Shown piece after piece: positions 15,851-25,103 of a DNA stretch of 35,971 bases. The stretch is from an uncultured Agathobaculum sp. GTDB lineage: Bacteria > Bacillota > Clostridia > Oscillospirales > Butyricicoccaceae. The stretch's first letter is position 1, and every line of letters begins with the position of its first letter. The stretch is from the NCBI RefSeq assembly GCF_944380975.1, contig NZ_CALWJK010000021.1:1-35971 (forward strand), written 5' to 3'. The notes below the pieces were generated by a model. It worked only from the letters and a program-made list of their open reading frames with translations. It was not told the DNA's origin and searched no databases. The position numbers were made by a program, and so were the translations under genes.

Positions 15851-16546
15851 TTACGCCATCAGCTTAGCAGCGTTGACCTTAACGCCGGGGCCCATGGTGG
15901 AAGCCACAACGCAGGAGCGGACATACTGACCCTTGGCAGCAGCCGGCTTCGCCTTGATGATCGCGCCCATCAGAGCGTCGAAGTTGTCCTGCAGCTTCTC
16001 AGCACCGAAGGAAGCCTTGCCGATCGGGCAGTGGATGATGTTGGTCTTGTCCAGACGGTACTCGATCTTACCAGCCTTGGACTCCTGAACAGCCTTAGCA
16101 ACGTCCATGGAAACCGTGCCAGCCTTCGGGTTCGGCATCAGGCCCTTAGGACCGAGCACGCGGCCCAGACGGCCAACCAGACCCATCATGTCCGGGGTAG
16201 CGATGACTACGTCAAACTCAAAGAAGTTCTCCTTCTGGATGCGCTCCATCAGGTCCTCAGCGCCAACGATGTCAGCGCCAGCAGCCAGCGCCTCGTCCGC
16301 CTTCGCGCCCTTAGCGAAAACAGCAACGCGGACATTCTTGCCGGTGCCGTGCGGCAGAACGATCGCGCCGCGCACCTGCTGGTCAGCGTGACGGGAGTCA
16401 ACGCCCAGCTTAACGTGCAGCTCGATGGTCTCGTCGAACTTGGCCTTGGCAGTGGAAACAACAGTGGCAAGCGCTTCTGCCGGATCGTACAGCTTGGAAC
16501 GATCAATGGTCTTTGCGCTGTCTACATACTTTTTACCTTTATGCAC
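15851..16546 (-). CDS. rplA: Ribosomal protein L1
   Basis: 231 residues, the usual length. Conserved stretches include [34 protein letters not shown] and the C-terminal [10 protein letters not shown]. The start is a GTG at 16546 with AAGGAGG eight bases upstream. L1 forms the mobile L1 stalk and in many bacteria represses its own L11-L1 operon by binding the mRNA leader. A structured motif shared with the rplK leader precedes it. Last gene of rpmG-secE-nusG-rplK-rplA. Confidence 0.98.
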   Translation of the reverse strand: MHKGKKYVDSAKTIDRSKLYDPAEALATVVSTAKAKFDETIELHVKLGVDSRHADQQVRGAIVLPHGTGKNVRVAVFAKGAKADEALAAGADIVGAEDLMERIQKENFFEFDVVIATPDMMGLVGRLGRVLGPKGLMPNPKAGTVSMDVAKAVQESKAGKIEYRLDKTNIIHCPIGKASFGAEKLQDNFDALMGAIIKAKPAAAKGQYVRSCVVASTMGPGVKVNAAKLMA

Positions 16547-16561
16547 AATAAATCCTCCTTA

Positions 16562-16601
16562 AGTGGTAATGCGGGAATAGGCTAAACCTAACCCTCCCAC
16601 T
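16562..16601 (-). promoter_or_regulatory. Structured leader motif before rplA, candidate L1 site
   Basis: Minus strand AGTGGGAG, an inner hairpin (AGGGTTA, loop GGTT, TAGCCT), TCCCGCA, then ATTACCAC. GTGG at one end pairs with CCAC at the other, with an asymmetric internal loop. The same three blocks occur before rplK. L1 autoregulation through such asymmetric loops is known in other bacteria and archaea; binding here is inference. Confidence 0.5.
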
Positions 16602-16655
16602 TTGACCGGCGCCTGCAAAAAGCGCGGTCAAAATCCATTCAGCTTATCTTAAAAC

Positions 16656-17081
16656 TTATTCCTCGACCGTGATACCCATGGAACGGGCAGTGCCTGCGAT
16701 CATGCTCATCGCAGCTTCCAAGGAAGCAGCGTTCAGGTCAGGCATCTTGGTCTCTGCGATCTTCTGGCAGTCAGCCTTGGAAAGCTTGGCAACCTTGGTC
16801 TTGTTCGGAACGGCCGAACCGGACTCGATACCGCAAGCCTTCTTAATCAGAACCGGCGCCGGGGGAGTCTTAGTGACGAAGCTGAACGAACGGTCAGCGT
16901 AAACCGTGATGATAACCGGGATGATCATACCGGCATCGTTCTTGGTGCGCTCGTTGAATTCCTTGGTGAACGCCATGATGTTGACGCCATGCTGGCCGAG
17001 AGCCGGACCTACCGGGGGAGCCGGGGTTGCCTTGCCTGCGGGAATCTGGAGCTTAATATAACCTACTACTTTCTGTGCCAT
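16656..17081 (-). CDS. rplK: Ribosomal protein L11
   Basis: 141 residues, the canonical length. Family signatures: [32 protein letters not shown], then [17 protein letters not shown] and [13 protein letters not shown] at the C-terminus. Binds the GTPase-associated 23S rRNA region. GGAGGAA lies about ten bases before the ATG. It is separated from nusG by 115 bases of structured leader and from rplA by 109 bases. Confidence 0.98.
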   Translation of the reverse strand: MAQKVVGYIKLQIPAGKATPAPPVGPALGQHGVNIMAFTKEFNERTKNDAGMIIPVIITVYADRSFSFVTKTPPAPVLIKKACGIESGSAVPNKTKVAKLSKADCQKIAETKMPDLNAASLEAAMSMIAGTARSMGITVEE

Positions 17082-17107
17082 GTTGAAAGGTTCCTCCTTA
17101 AATAAAT

Positions 17108-17196
17108 GTGGTAATTGGCGAGTCCCTTCTGCGGGAGCTCTCCCACTTGCCGCGCGCCTTCAGCGCGCATTTCCGGCCAGATGCCGGAAGAATGTT
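17108..17196 (-). promoter_or_regulatory. Structured leader of rplK with candidate L1 site
   Basis: Three elements on the minus strand: hairpin TTCCGGC/GCCGGAA, hairpin GCGCGC, loop TGAAG, GCGCGC, and then the motif AGTGGGAG ... TCCCGCA ... ATTACCAC (17147-17108) shared with the rplA leader. Within the motif GAG-TCCC pairs with GGGA-CTC around loop GCAGAA. No promoter is seen here, so it acts within the nusG transcript. Confidence 0.5.
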
Positions 17197-17733
17197 TTAC
17201 TCGTCGAGCGTCTCGACCTGGTCGAGTTCGAGCTCAACAGGGGTTTCGCGGCCGAACATGGAAACCGTTACATTTACCTTGTTCTTATCCGCTTCCACCG
17301 ACGATACAACGCCGATAAATCCAGCCAGTGCGCCATCGATGACGCGCACGCTGTCGCCGGGTGCGTAGTTTACCTCGATCTCGCGCTTCTCTACGCCCAT
17401 TGCTGCGATCTCGTCATCGGTCAGCGGAATGGGCTTGGAGCCACCGGACTTGTCCTGTCCGACAAAACCGGTGCAGCCGCGGGTATTGCGAACCAGATAC
17501 CAGGTTTCGTCAGTCATAACCATTTTGACAAGCACGTAGCCCGGAAAGAGCTTGCGCTCGACCTCACGGCTTTTGCCGTCCTTGACTTCCGTGACCGTTT
17601 CGGTCGGGATGTTGACGGCTTGAATCAGGTCATGCAGCTTGCGGTTTTCGACCGCTTTTTCGATCGAAGAGGCTACTTTGTTTTCGTAGCCGGAGTATGT
17701 GTGCACCACATACCATTTTGCAGCGTCTGACAT
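17197..17733 (-). CDS. nusG: Transcription termination/antitermination factor NusG
   Basis: 178 residues. N-terminal NGN domain (KWYVVHTYSGYENKVASSIEKAVENR, then KLFPGYVLVKMVMTDETWYLVRNT and GFVGQ) and C-terminal KOW domain (GDSVRVIDGALAGFIGVVSSVE). Binds RNA polymerase and affects pausing and termination. GGAGG is five bases before the ATG. It follows secE by 12 bases. Confidence 0.98.
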   Translation of the reverse strand: MSDAAKWYVVHTYSGYENKVASSIEKAVENRKLHDLIQAVNIPTETVTEVKDGKSREVERKLFPGYVLVKMVMTDETWYLVRNTRGCTGFVGQDKSGGSKPIPLTDDEIAAMGVEKREIEVNYAPGDSVRVIDGALAGFIGVVSSVEADKNKVNVTVSMFGRETPVELELDQVETLDE

Positions 17734-17745
17734 AAATGCCTCCTT

Positions 17746-17976
17746 TTAGGCGGCGAAAGCTTTGAGCAGCGTCTGAACGCCGAGACCGAACACGATATCG
17801 AGCACCCAGATGAAGATACCGACCACGATGACGCAGGCAATGACCACCAGCGTGTTATTCACGGTCTGCTGGCGGGTGGGCCATACGATCTTACGGCACT
17901 CGCTCTTGAGCTCGCGGAACCACTTTCCGATACGCGCAAAGAGACCGGGCTTTTTCGCCTTGGTTTCTTCAGCCAT
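17746..17976 (-). CDS. secE: Preprotein translocase subunit SecE
   Basis: 76 residues. The family motif FARIGKWFRELKSECRKIVWPTRQQTVNNT precedes one transmembrane helix (LVVIACVIVVGIFIWVLDIVF). It is the single-span clamp of the SecYEG channel. AAAGGAAG lies upstream. Its usual position between rpmG and nusG is kept. The ATPase partner gene secA is less than 1 kb away, on the same strand but in its own transcript. Confidence 0.96.
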   Translation of the reverse strand: MAEETKAKKPGLFARIGKWFRELKSECRKIVWPTRQQTVNNTLVVIACVIVVGIFIWVLDIVFGLGVQTLLKAFAA

Positions 17977-17994
17977 GAAGCTACTTCCTTTCTC

Positions 17995-18144
17995 TTACTT
18001 CGTTTCGCGGTGCAGCGTGTGCTTCCGGCAGAAACGGCAGTACTTGTTCATTTCCAGACGGTCCGGGTTGTTCTTCTTGTTCTTGTTTGTGTCATAGTTT
18101 CTTTGCTTGCACTCGGTGCAGGCCAGCGTAATCTTCACGCGCAT
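17995..18144 (-). CDS. rpmG: Ribosomal protein L33
   Basis: 49 residues, [19 protein letters not shown] to [15 protein letters not shown]. Four cysteines in two CxxC pairs (TECKQR is preceded by AC; CRFC) make this the zinc-binding form of L33. AGGAGGTG lies ten bases before the ATG. First gene of the rpmG-secE-nusG-rplK-rplA transcript. Confidence 0.96.
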   Translation of the reverse strand: MRVKITLACTECKQRNYDTNKNKKNNPDRLEMNKYCRFCRKHTLHRETK

Positions 18145-18159
18145 AAATAACGGCACCTC

Positions 18160-18292
18160 CTTTTAATATTCGTCCCTTCCCGTGCCCCTTTGGCCGGGCG
18201 CGGGACAATTTGCCTCCCTTTGCCAGTGTTCCAAGCCCTTTTTCCGAGACACACGAAAAATGGGCGCAAAAAAAGAACCTGCATAGGTTCTT
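18160..18292 (-). promoter_or_regulatory. Structured 5' leader of the rpmG operon
   Basis: About 140 transcribed bases precede rpmG. Right at the expected transcript start lies AAGAACCT, loop ATGC, AGGTTCTT followed by seven Ts (18292-18268). Nearer the gene, 18206-18172 folds as GTCCC...GGGAC with inner CG and GCCC/GGGC pairs, ending just upstream of the ribosome binding site. No known RNA family recognised. Confidence 0.5.
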
Positions 18293-18294
18293 CA

Positions 18295-18323
18295 AGTATA
18301 GCATGGAGAAAACCGGCGGTCAA
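18295..18323 (-). promoter_or_regulatory. Sigma-A promoter of the rpmG operon
   Basis: Minus strand TTGACC (18323-18318), 17-base spacer, TATACT (18300-18295). A strong match, divergent from the ruvX promoter. Confidence 0.9.
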
Positions 18324-18363
18324 GGGTTTTTCTCAATAAAGTGCTGGTTTTTTTGTGTTTTTA

Positions 18364-18372
18364 TGATATACT
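18364..18372 (+). promoter_or_regulatory. Extended -10 promoter of ruvX
   Basis: TGA followed by TATACT, ending 32 bases before the ruvX start. No clear -35 box; the upstream stretch is T-rich. Confidence 0.55.
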
Positions 18373-18404
18373 TAGCTTATTCCACAAGATATAGGAGTAT
18401 TCGC

Positions 18405-18824
18405 ATGCGTATTTTGGGTATTGATTACGGCGACGCGCGCACCGGGCTTTCGATTTCCGACCCATCGGGGTTTCTGGCCGGTTCGCCAAGCGTCATCCAT
18501 GAATGGAACTATGACAAGCTGGTTGACAAGCTGGTATCGTTCGTACAGGAAAGCCGGATCGAAGAGATCGTGCTGGGCTGGCCGAAAAACATGGACGGCA
18601 CATCTGGGCCGCGCGCGGAAAAATGCGAAGCGCTGGCGAAAACGCTGCGCGAACGGACAGGCATTCCGGTCACGCTGTGGGATGAGCGACGCACAACGGT
18701 CGCAGCGCACGACATCCTGCACCAAACAGGCAAAAAAGCGAAAAAACACCGTCAAACGGTCGACGCGGTTGCGGCAAGCCTGATTTTGCAAGGCTATCTG
18801 GATTTCAAGCGCCGGCAAAACTAA
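18405..18824 (+). CDS. ruvX: Putative pre-16S rRNA nuclease / Holliday junction resolvase-like YqgF
   Basis: 139 residues from the ATG at 18405, with ATAGGAG upstream; a longer in-frame extension has no support. The RNase H-like fold is clear: MRILGIDYGDARTGLSISD at the N-terminus with catalytic Asp7, IEEIVLGWPKNMDGTSGPRA in the middle, WDERRTTVAA, and QTVDAVAASLILQGYLD with a further acidic residue. YqgF takes part in 16S rRNA 5' maturation. Monocistronic, between the rpmG operon (divergent) and secA (convergent). Confidence 0.93.
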   Translation: MRILGIDYGDARTGLSISDPSGFLAGSPSVIHEWNYDKLVDKLVSFVQESRIEEIVLGWPKNMDGTSGPRAEKCEALAKTLRERTGIPVTLWDERRTTVAAHDILHQTGKKAKKHRQTVDAVAASLILQGYLDFKRRQN

Positions 18825-18837
18825 AAACAAAGAGAAA

Positions 18838-18866
18838 AAGAGGGAAACCCGCGGGGTTTCCCTCTT
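18838..18866. terminator. Bidirectional terminator between ruvX and secA
   Basis: AAGAGGGAAACCC, loop GCG, GGGTTTCCCTCTT: a 13-base perfect stem, with T-rich sequence on the plus side and A/T-rich on the other. Confidence 0.88.
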
Positions 18867-18871
18867 ACTTT

Positions 18872-21628
<2,757 letters not shown>

Positions 21629-21683
21629 TCTTACTTCAGCCTTTCAAAAGGGACAACAGTCCCCGTTCGTTCATACAGAATTT

Positions 21684-21711
21684 ATTATAACACACAATGG
21701 ACGAGAAACAA
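21684..21711 (-). promoter_or_regulatory. Promoter of secA, with a small hairpin in the leader
   Basis: Minus strand TTGTTT (21711-21706), 16-base spacer, TGT plus TATAAT (21689-21684). Downstream, the leader has GGGAC, loop TGTT, GTCCC, TTTT (21663-21646), which could be a weak attenuator. Confidence 0.7.
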
Positions 21712-21742
21712 ACATTTTTTTTGTGAACGACTGCCGATATGC

Positions 21743-21770
21743 AAAAAAGGCGCCTTCAGGCGCCTTTTTT
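21743..21770. terminator. Terminator after the cation exchanger gene
   Basis: AAAAAAGGCGCC, loop TTCA, GGCGCCTTTTTT. Symmetrical, so active on either strand. It separates the exchanger from the secA promoter. Confidence 0.92.
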
Positions 21771-21775
21771 GCATT

Positions 21776-22705
21776 TTATCGAATAATCAGGTATGCGGTA
21801 TAGACAACATAGGTGAGCGCCATGACCACACCGGGCGCACGGCCGAGCTTGCCACGACGCGCGGGAAGGTAAAACACGATGCTGATACCGATGAGCACCA
21901 GTGCGTCGATGATCGAGGTTGCCTGCACCGGAATCGGCGTGATCGTAGCGGAAACGCCGAGGATGAGCAACAAATTAAAGATATTCGAGCCGATGACGTT
22001 GCCCATCGCGATCTCGTTCTGACCCTTGCGCGCGGCTACCAGCGAGGTGACCAGCTCGGGCAGGCTGGTGCCGATGGCGACGATCGTCAGGCCGATGAGC
22101 GTCTCGGACAGGCCGAACATACGCGCGATACCGGTCGCGCCGTTGACCGCCAACTGGCCGCCGATGATGATGCACGCAAGGCCGAGCACGATATTGACGC
22201 CGATCATGATGGGCGGCATCGCAACCTCATCATCTTCCGCTTCGAGCGTGTCGCGGTTTTTGAGCGCCGCACGGATCTGCGTACCCAGCACCACTGCGAA
22301 CGCCGCCAGCAGGATAACGCCCTCGATGCGCGAAATGGTCAGGTCAGGCGCGATGAACACAAGCAGCAGCACCGCCGCCGCCAGCGAGATCGGCCAGTCG
22401 CGCCGCAGCAGCGTACGGTCCATGACGAGCGGACAAACCACCGCGGACAGGCCCGCAACCATCAGCATATTGAAAATGTTCGAACCGACGACATTGCCGA
22501 CCGCGATTTCATTGGCGCCCTGCAAGGCCGCGGTCAAGCTGACGGCCAGCTCAGGTGCGGATGTGCCGAAGGCGACGATCGTCAGGCCGACGAGCAAGGG
22601 CGAAACGCCCAACCGCCGCGCCAGTGCGGACGCGCCTGCAACGAATTTGTCCGCGCCCCAGACCAGCAGGACAAAGCCGAATACCAACATAATGAATGAT
22701 AGCAT
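21776..22705 (-). CDS. CaCA-family Ca2+(or Mn2+)/Na+ exchanger, YrbG-like
   Basis: 309 residues with about ten helices in two homologous halves. The alpha repeats are GTSAPELAVSLTAALQGANEIAVGNVVGSNIFN (about 48-80) and GTSLPELVTSLVAARKGQNEIAMGNVIGSNIFN (about 212-244). These carry the ion-binding Glu residues of the Ca2+:cation antiporter superfamily. The ATG at 22705 has GGGGG seven bases upstream. The gene is behind a yybP-ykoY riboswitch and terminator, which senses Mn2+. The exchanger may therefore export Mn2+ as well as, or in place of, Ca2+; substrate is inference. Confidence 0.92.
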   Translation of the reverse strand: MLSFIMLVFGFVLLVWGADKFVAGASALARRLGVSPLLVGLTIVAFGTSAPELAVSLTAALQGANEIAVGNVVGSNIFNMLMVAGLSAVVCPLVMDRTLLRRDWPISLAAAVLLLVFIAPDLTISRIEGVILLAAFAVVLGTQIRAALKNRDTLEAEDDEVAMPPIMIGVNIVLGLACIIIGGQLAVNGATGIARMFGLSETLIGLTIVAIGTSLPELVTSLVAARKGQNEIAMGNVIGSNIFNLLLILGVSATITPIPVQATSIIDALVLIGISIVFYLPARRGKLGRAPGVVMALTYVVYTAYLIIR

Positions 22706-22744
22706 GATACAACCCCCTATGATGTTACAATAGCATATCCAGGC

Positions 22745-22877
22745 GCAAAAAAAAGAGACTTTTATTGCGCCTGAGCAATAAAAGTCTCACTGCTTCCGGT
22801 AGGCACGGGTCGAATAATCGACCGTGAATGACGATGCCGACCACGCCCGCAGGCGTGAGCTACTCCCTTTCGTTGTA
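22745..22877 (-). ncRNA. yybP-ykoY (Mn2+) riboswitch with terminator
   Basis: Minus strand AAAGGGAGTAGC near the 5' end, then a GC-rich arm, GCATCGTCATTCACGG, a second arm ending in CTACCGGAAGCAG, and TGAGAC. These are the conserved pieces of the yybP-ykoY family. TGAGAC is the start of a 14-base stem (GAGACTTTTATTGC, loop TCAGGC, perfect complement, 22788-22755) with eight Ts: the terminator of the expression platform. Metal binding should prevent termination and turn the exchanger on. Confidence 0.9.
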
Positions 22878-22883
22878 CATAAA

Positions 22884-22912
22884 AATATAGCGGAAGGACA
22901 AGGGTTAGTCAA
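22884..22912 (-). promoter_or_regulatory. Sigma-A promoter of the riboswitch-exchanger transcript
   Basis: Minus strand TTGACT (22912-22907), 17-base spacer, TATATT (22889-22884). Start expected near 22877. Confidence 0.88.
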
Positions 22913-22930
22913 GCCAAACTTAGAAAAAAC

Positions 22931-22959
22931 TTTACAAGTTCCCCGCAAAACGGTATACT
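22931..22959 (+). promoter_or_regulatory. Sigma-A promoter of prfB
   Basis: TTTACA (22931-22936), 17-base spacer, TATACT (22954-22959), 35 bases before the start codon. Divergent from the riboswitch promoter. Confidence 0.88.
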
Positions 22960-22994
22960 ATATACTACTGAAAAATACGTGAAGGAGCATTTTC

Positions 22995-24119
22995 ATGCTT
23001 GAGTTCGAGGAATACAAGGTCAAACTGAACAATTTGAAGCCCCAGCTGGAGGAGCTGTACGGCGCGCTCGGTCTGGAGCGCGCAAAACGCGAGGTCGAGG
23101 AACTGGAGATCAAGTCCTCCCAGCCCGGTTTCTGGGACAATCCGGAGGAAAGCCAGAAGATCGTCTCCCGCATGGGCGCGCTCAAGGGCAAAATCGAGGC
23201 GTATAACCATCTGAACAGCCTGTGCGACGATCTGCTGACCATCTGCGAAATGGCGATCGAAGAAAACGACGAATCCATGCTTGAGGAGCTGGAAAGCGGC
23301 TACAAGGAGTTGGAAGAGGGCGTTGCCGAGCAGAAGCTGTCCACGCTGCTGACCGGCGAATACGACAAAAACAACGCGTTGGTATCGTTCCATGCGGGCG
23401 CGGGCGGCACCGAAGCGCAGGACTGGTGCGAAATGCTGTACCGCATGTACACCCGCTGGGCGGAGCGCCACGGCTTCACCTATAAGATCATGGACTATCA
23501 GGACGGCGAAGAAGCGGGCCTGAAGAGCGCGGATATCATCATCGAGGGCGAAAACGCGTACGGCTTCCTCAAAGGCGAGTCGGGCGTACACCGTCTGGTG
23601 CGTATTTCCCCATTTGATGCTTCCGGCCGCCGCCATACCTCGTTCTCCGCGGTTGAGGTCATCCCGGATATTCCGGATGACTCGGCGGATTTCGAGATCA
23701 AGCCGGATGATTACGAAATGCAGGTGTTCCGTTCCTCCGGTGCGGGCGGCCAGCACATCAACAAGACCTCGTCCGCGGTGCGCCTGATCCACAAGGCGAC
23801 CGGCATCGTCGTTTCCTGCCAGACTGAGCGCAGCCAGTTCCAGAACAAGGACAACTGCTTGCGCATGCTGCGTTCCAAGCTGGTCGAGATCAAGGAGCGC
23901 GAGCATCTGGAGAAGATTTCCGACATCAAGGGCGACCAGAAGAAGATCGAATGGGGCAGCCAGATCCGCTCCTACGTCTTTATGCCCTACACGCTTGCCA
24001 AGGACACGCGCACCGGCTTTGAAAACGCCAACATCGGCGCAGTCATGGACGGCGATATCGACGGCTTTATCAATGCGTATCTGTCTGCTCTGGCAACCGG
24101 TACGCTGGGCAAGAAGTAA
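22995..24119 (+). CDS. prfB: Peptide chain release factor 2
   Basis: 374 residues, full length in one frame. The tripeptide anticodon SPF is at 205-207 (RISPFDASGRRHTSF), which specifies RF2 (UAA/UGA). The catalytic GGQ is at 251-253 (SSGAGGQHINKTSSAVR). AAGGAG lies seven bases before the ATG. The in-frame UGA programmed frameshift seen near codon 26 in many prfB genes is absent: the reading frame runs unbroken through LYGALGLERAKREVEELEI. Its own promoter precedes it, and a hairpin follows before the TauE-like pair. Confidence 0.97.
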   Translation: MLEFEEYKVKLNNLKPQLEELYGALGLERAKREVEELEIKSSQPGFWDNPEESQKIVSRMGALKGKIEAYNHLNSLCDDLLTICEMAIEENDESMLEELESGYKELEEGVAEQKLSTLLTGEYDKNNALVSFHAGAGGTEAQDWCEMLYRMYTRWAERHGFTYKIMDYQDGEEAGLKSADIIIEGENAYGFLKGESGVHRLVRISPFDASGRRHTSFSAVEVIPDIPDDSADFEIKPDDYEMQVFRSSGAGGQHINKTSSAVRLIHKATGIVVSCQTERSQFQNKDNCLRMLRSKLVEIKEREHLEKISDIKGDQKKIEWGSQIRSYVFMPYTLAKDTRTGFENANIGAVMDGDIDGFINAYLSALATGTLGKK

Positions 24120-24145
24120 GCCACGGCGCAATCGAATAGTTTTTG

Positions 24146-24180
24146 GCCCTTCGGTGCAAACTGTTGCCGGAGGGCTGTTT
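24146..24180 (+). terminator. Terminator-like hairpin that contains the next gene's ribosome binding site
   Basis: GCCCTTCGG (24146-24154), 12-base loop, CCGGAGGGC (24167-24175) and then TGTTTTT. The GGAGG in the 3' arm is the only ribosome binding site for the gene starting at 24183. The stem could end prfB transcripts and also hide that site. Confidence 0.7.
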
Positions 24181-24182
24181 TT

Positions 24183-24542
24183 ATGAGAGAAAACGCAAAA
24201 TACGGCGTGACCGGTGCGCTGGCAGGCGCGGCAAACGGCTTTTTCGGCGCGGGCGGTGGCCTGTTTCTGGTTCCGCTGCTGGTATACTGGTGCGGCTTGG
24301 AGGAACGGCGCGCGTTTGCGACCTCAGTCGCAGTGATTTTCCCGCTCAGCGCACTGTCCGCCGCGCTTTACTGGATGCAAGGCGGACTTCCGCTTGCCGC
24401 AGCATGGCCCTATCTGTTAGGCGGCATACTGGGCGGCTGGATCGCAGGCCGCATCTTTCACCGGCTCGATATGATATGGCTGCGGCGCGCATTCGGCGTT
24501 TTGCTGCTGTATGGCGGTGTGCGCGCCGTCCTGCTGCTGTGA
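24183..24542 (+). CDS. TauE/SafE-family membrane protein, half-size, first of a pair
   Basis: 119 residues with about four hydrophobic helices, half the usual 240-270 of TauE/SafE (UPF0721) transporters. It matches one repeat of the family: GALAGAANGFFGAGGGLFLVPLL at the N-terminus and WLRRAFGVLLLYGGVRA at the C-terminus. The next gene is a second half of identical length with the same motifs, and their ends overlap as GTGA. Together they would make one complete transporter as a heterodimer. Family substrates are sulfonates, sulfite or other anions; the substrate here is unknown. Confidence 0.8.
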   Translation: MRENAKYGVTGALAGAANGFFGAGGGLFLVPLLVYWCGLEERRAFATSVAVIFPLSALSAALYWMQGGLPLAAAWPYLLGGILGGWIAGRIFHRLDMIWLRRAFGVLLLYGGVRAVLLL

Positions 24543-24898
24543 GCGCGCTGGTAGCGGCCGCAGTGGGGCTGGCAACCGGCATTTTATCCGGCTGCGGGGT
24601 GGGCGGCGGCTCGCTGCTCATGCTGTATCTCACCATGCTGGCCGGGATCGCGCAATATCAGGCGGCGGGCATCAATCTGCTATACTTTCTCGCCTGCGCG
24701 CCCGCAGCGCTCTGGTCGCATAGCAAAAACGGGTTGATCGAACGACGGACAGCCCTTTGGTGCATTGCGGCTGGTATCCCGGCAGCCTTTGCCGCTTCCC
24801 TGCTGGCGGCGCGGATGGATACCGGCTGGCTGCGGCGCGCATTCGGCATATTTCTGCTGTGTGTGGGCATCAAAGAGTGCTTTGCCAAGCGGAAATGA
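24539..24898 (+). CDS. TauE/SafE-family membrane protein, half-size, second of a pair
   Basis: 119 residues from the GTG at 24539 that overlaps the stop of the previous gene (GTGA), so translation is probably coupled. The same repeat pattern appears: ATGILSGCGVGGGSLLMLYL near the start and WLRRAFGIFLLCVGIKE near the end. A 21-base stretch encoding WLRRAFG is identical in both genes (24477-24497 and 24837-24857), pointing to a duplication or gene conversion. The frame is open further upstream, but that part is out of phase with the first gene. A terminator follows. Confidence 0.78.
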   Translation: MSALVAAAVGLATGILSGCGVGGGSLLMLYLTMLAGIAQYQAAGINLLYFLACAPAALWSHSKNGLIERRTALWCIAAGIPAAFAASLLAARMDTGWLRRAFGIFLLCVGIKECFAKRK

Positions 24899-24925
24899 CC
24901 CCATGCAACTCCCCCACATTCTCCC

Positions 24926-24960
24926 ATCCCGAAGGCAAATTGCTTCCGGGATTTTGTTTT
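24926..24960 (+). terminator. Terminator after the TauE-like pair
   Basis: ATCCCGAAG, eight-base loop, CTTCCGGGAT (one bulged C), then TTTGTTTT. Confidence 0.8.
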
Positions 24961-24970
24961 CACGCAAAGA

Positions 24971-25010
24971 TTACAAAACGGTTACATTACGGTTACAATC
25001 TTGTTATGAT
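24971..25010 (+). promoter_or_regulatory. Rubrerythrin promoter with three TTACA repeats
   Basis: TTACA occurs at 24971, 24982 and 24993, exactly 11 bases apart; the last two lie in a longer repeat ACGGTTACA. The second repeat is part of the -35 box TTACAT (24982-24987), with a 17-base spacer and TATGAT (25005-25010). Direct repeats at helical-turn spacing over a -35 box are typical of OmpR/PhoB-family response regulators. The regulator is unknown. Confidence 0.6.
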
Positions 25011-25051
25011 GCGTGCATTTTATGAAAAAAGGAGTATAGTATAAACATTAA

Positions 25052-25085
25052 TTGATATTTATTCCTATTTGTAAATAAATATCAA
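25052..25085 (+). promoter_or_regulatory. Perfect 12-base inverted repeat before rubrerythrin
   Basis: TTGATATTTATT, ten-base spacer, AATAAATATCAA, ending just ahead of the AAAGGAGG ribosome binding site. It is in the transcribed leader of the upstream promoter, so it can act as an operator or as an RNA hairpin hiding the leader. Confidence 0.65.
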
Positions 25086-25103
25086 TAAAAGGAGGAAACT
25101 GGA

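Noticed and set aside
23050..23100. Programmed frameshift site in prfB
   Set aside because: No in-frame UGA or CUU-UGA site occurs; the gene is open from its start codon.
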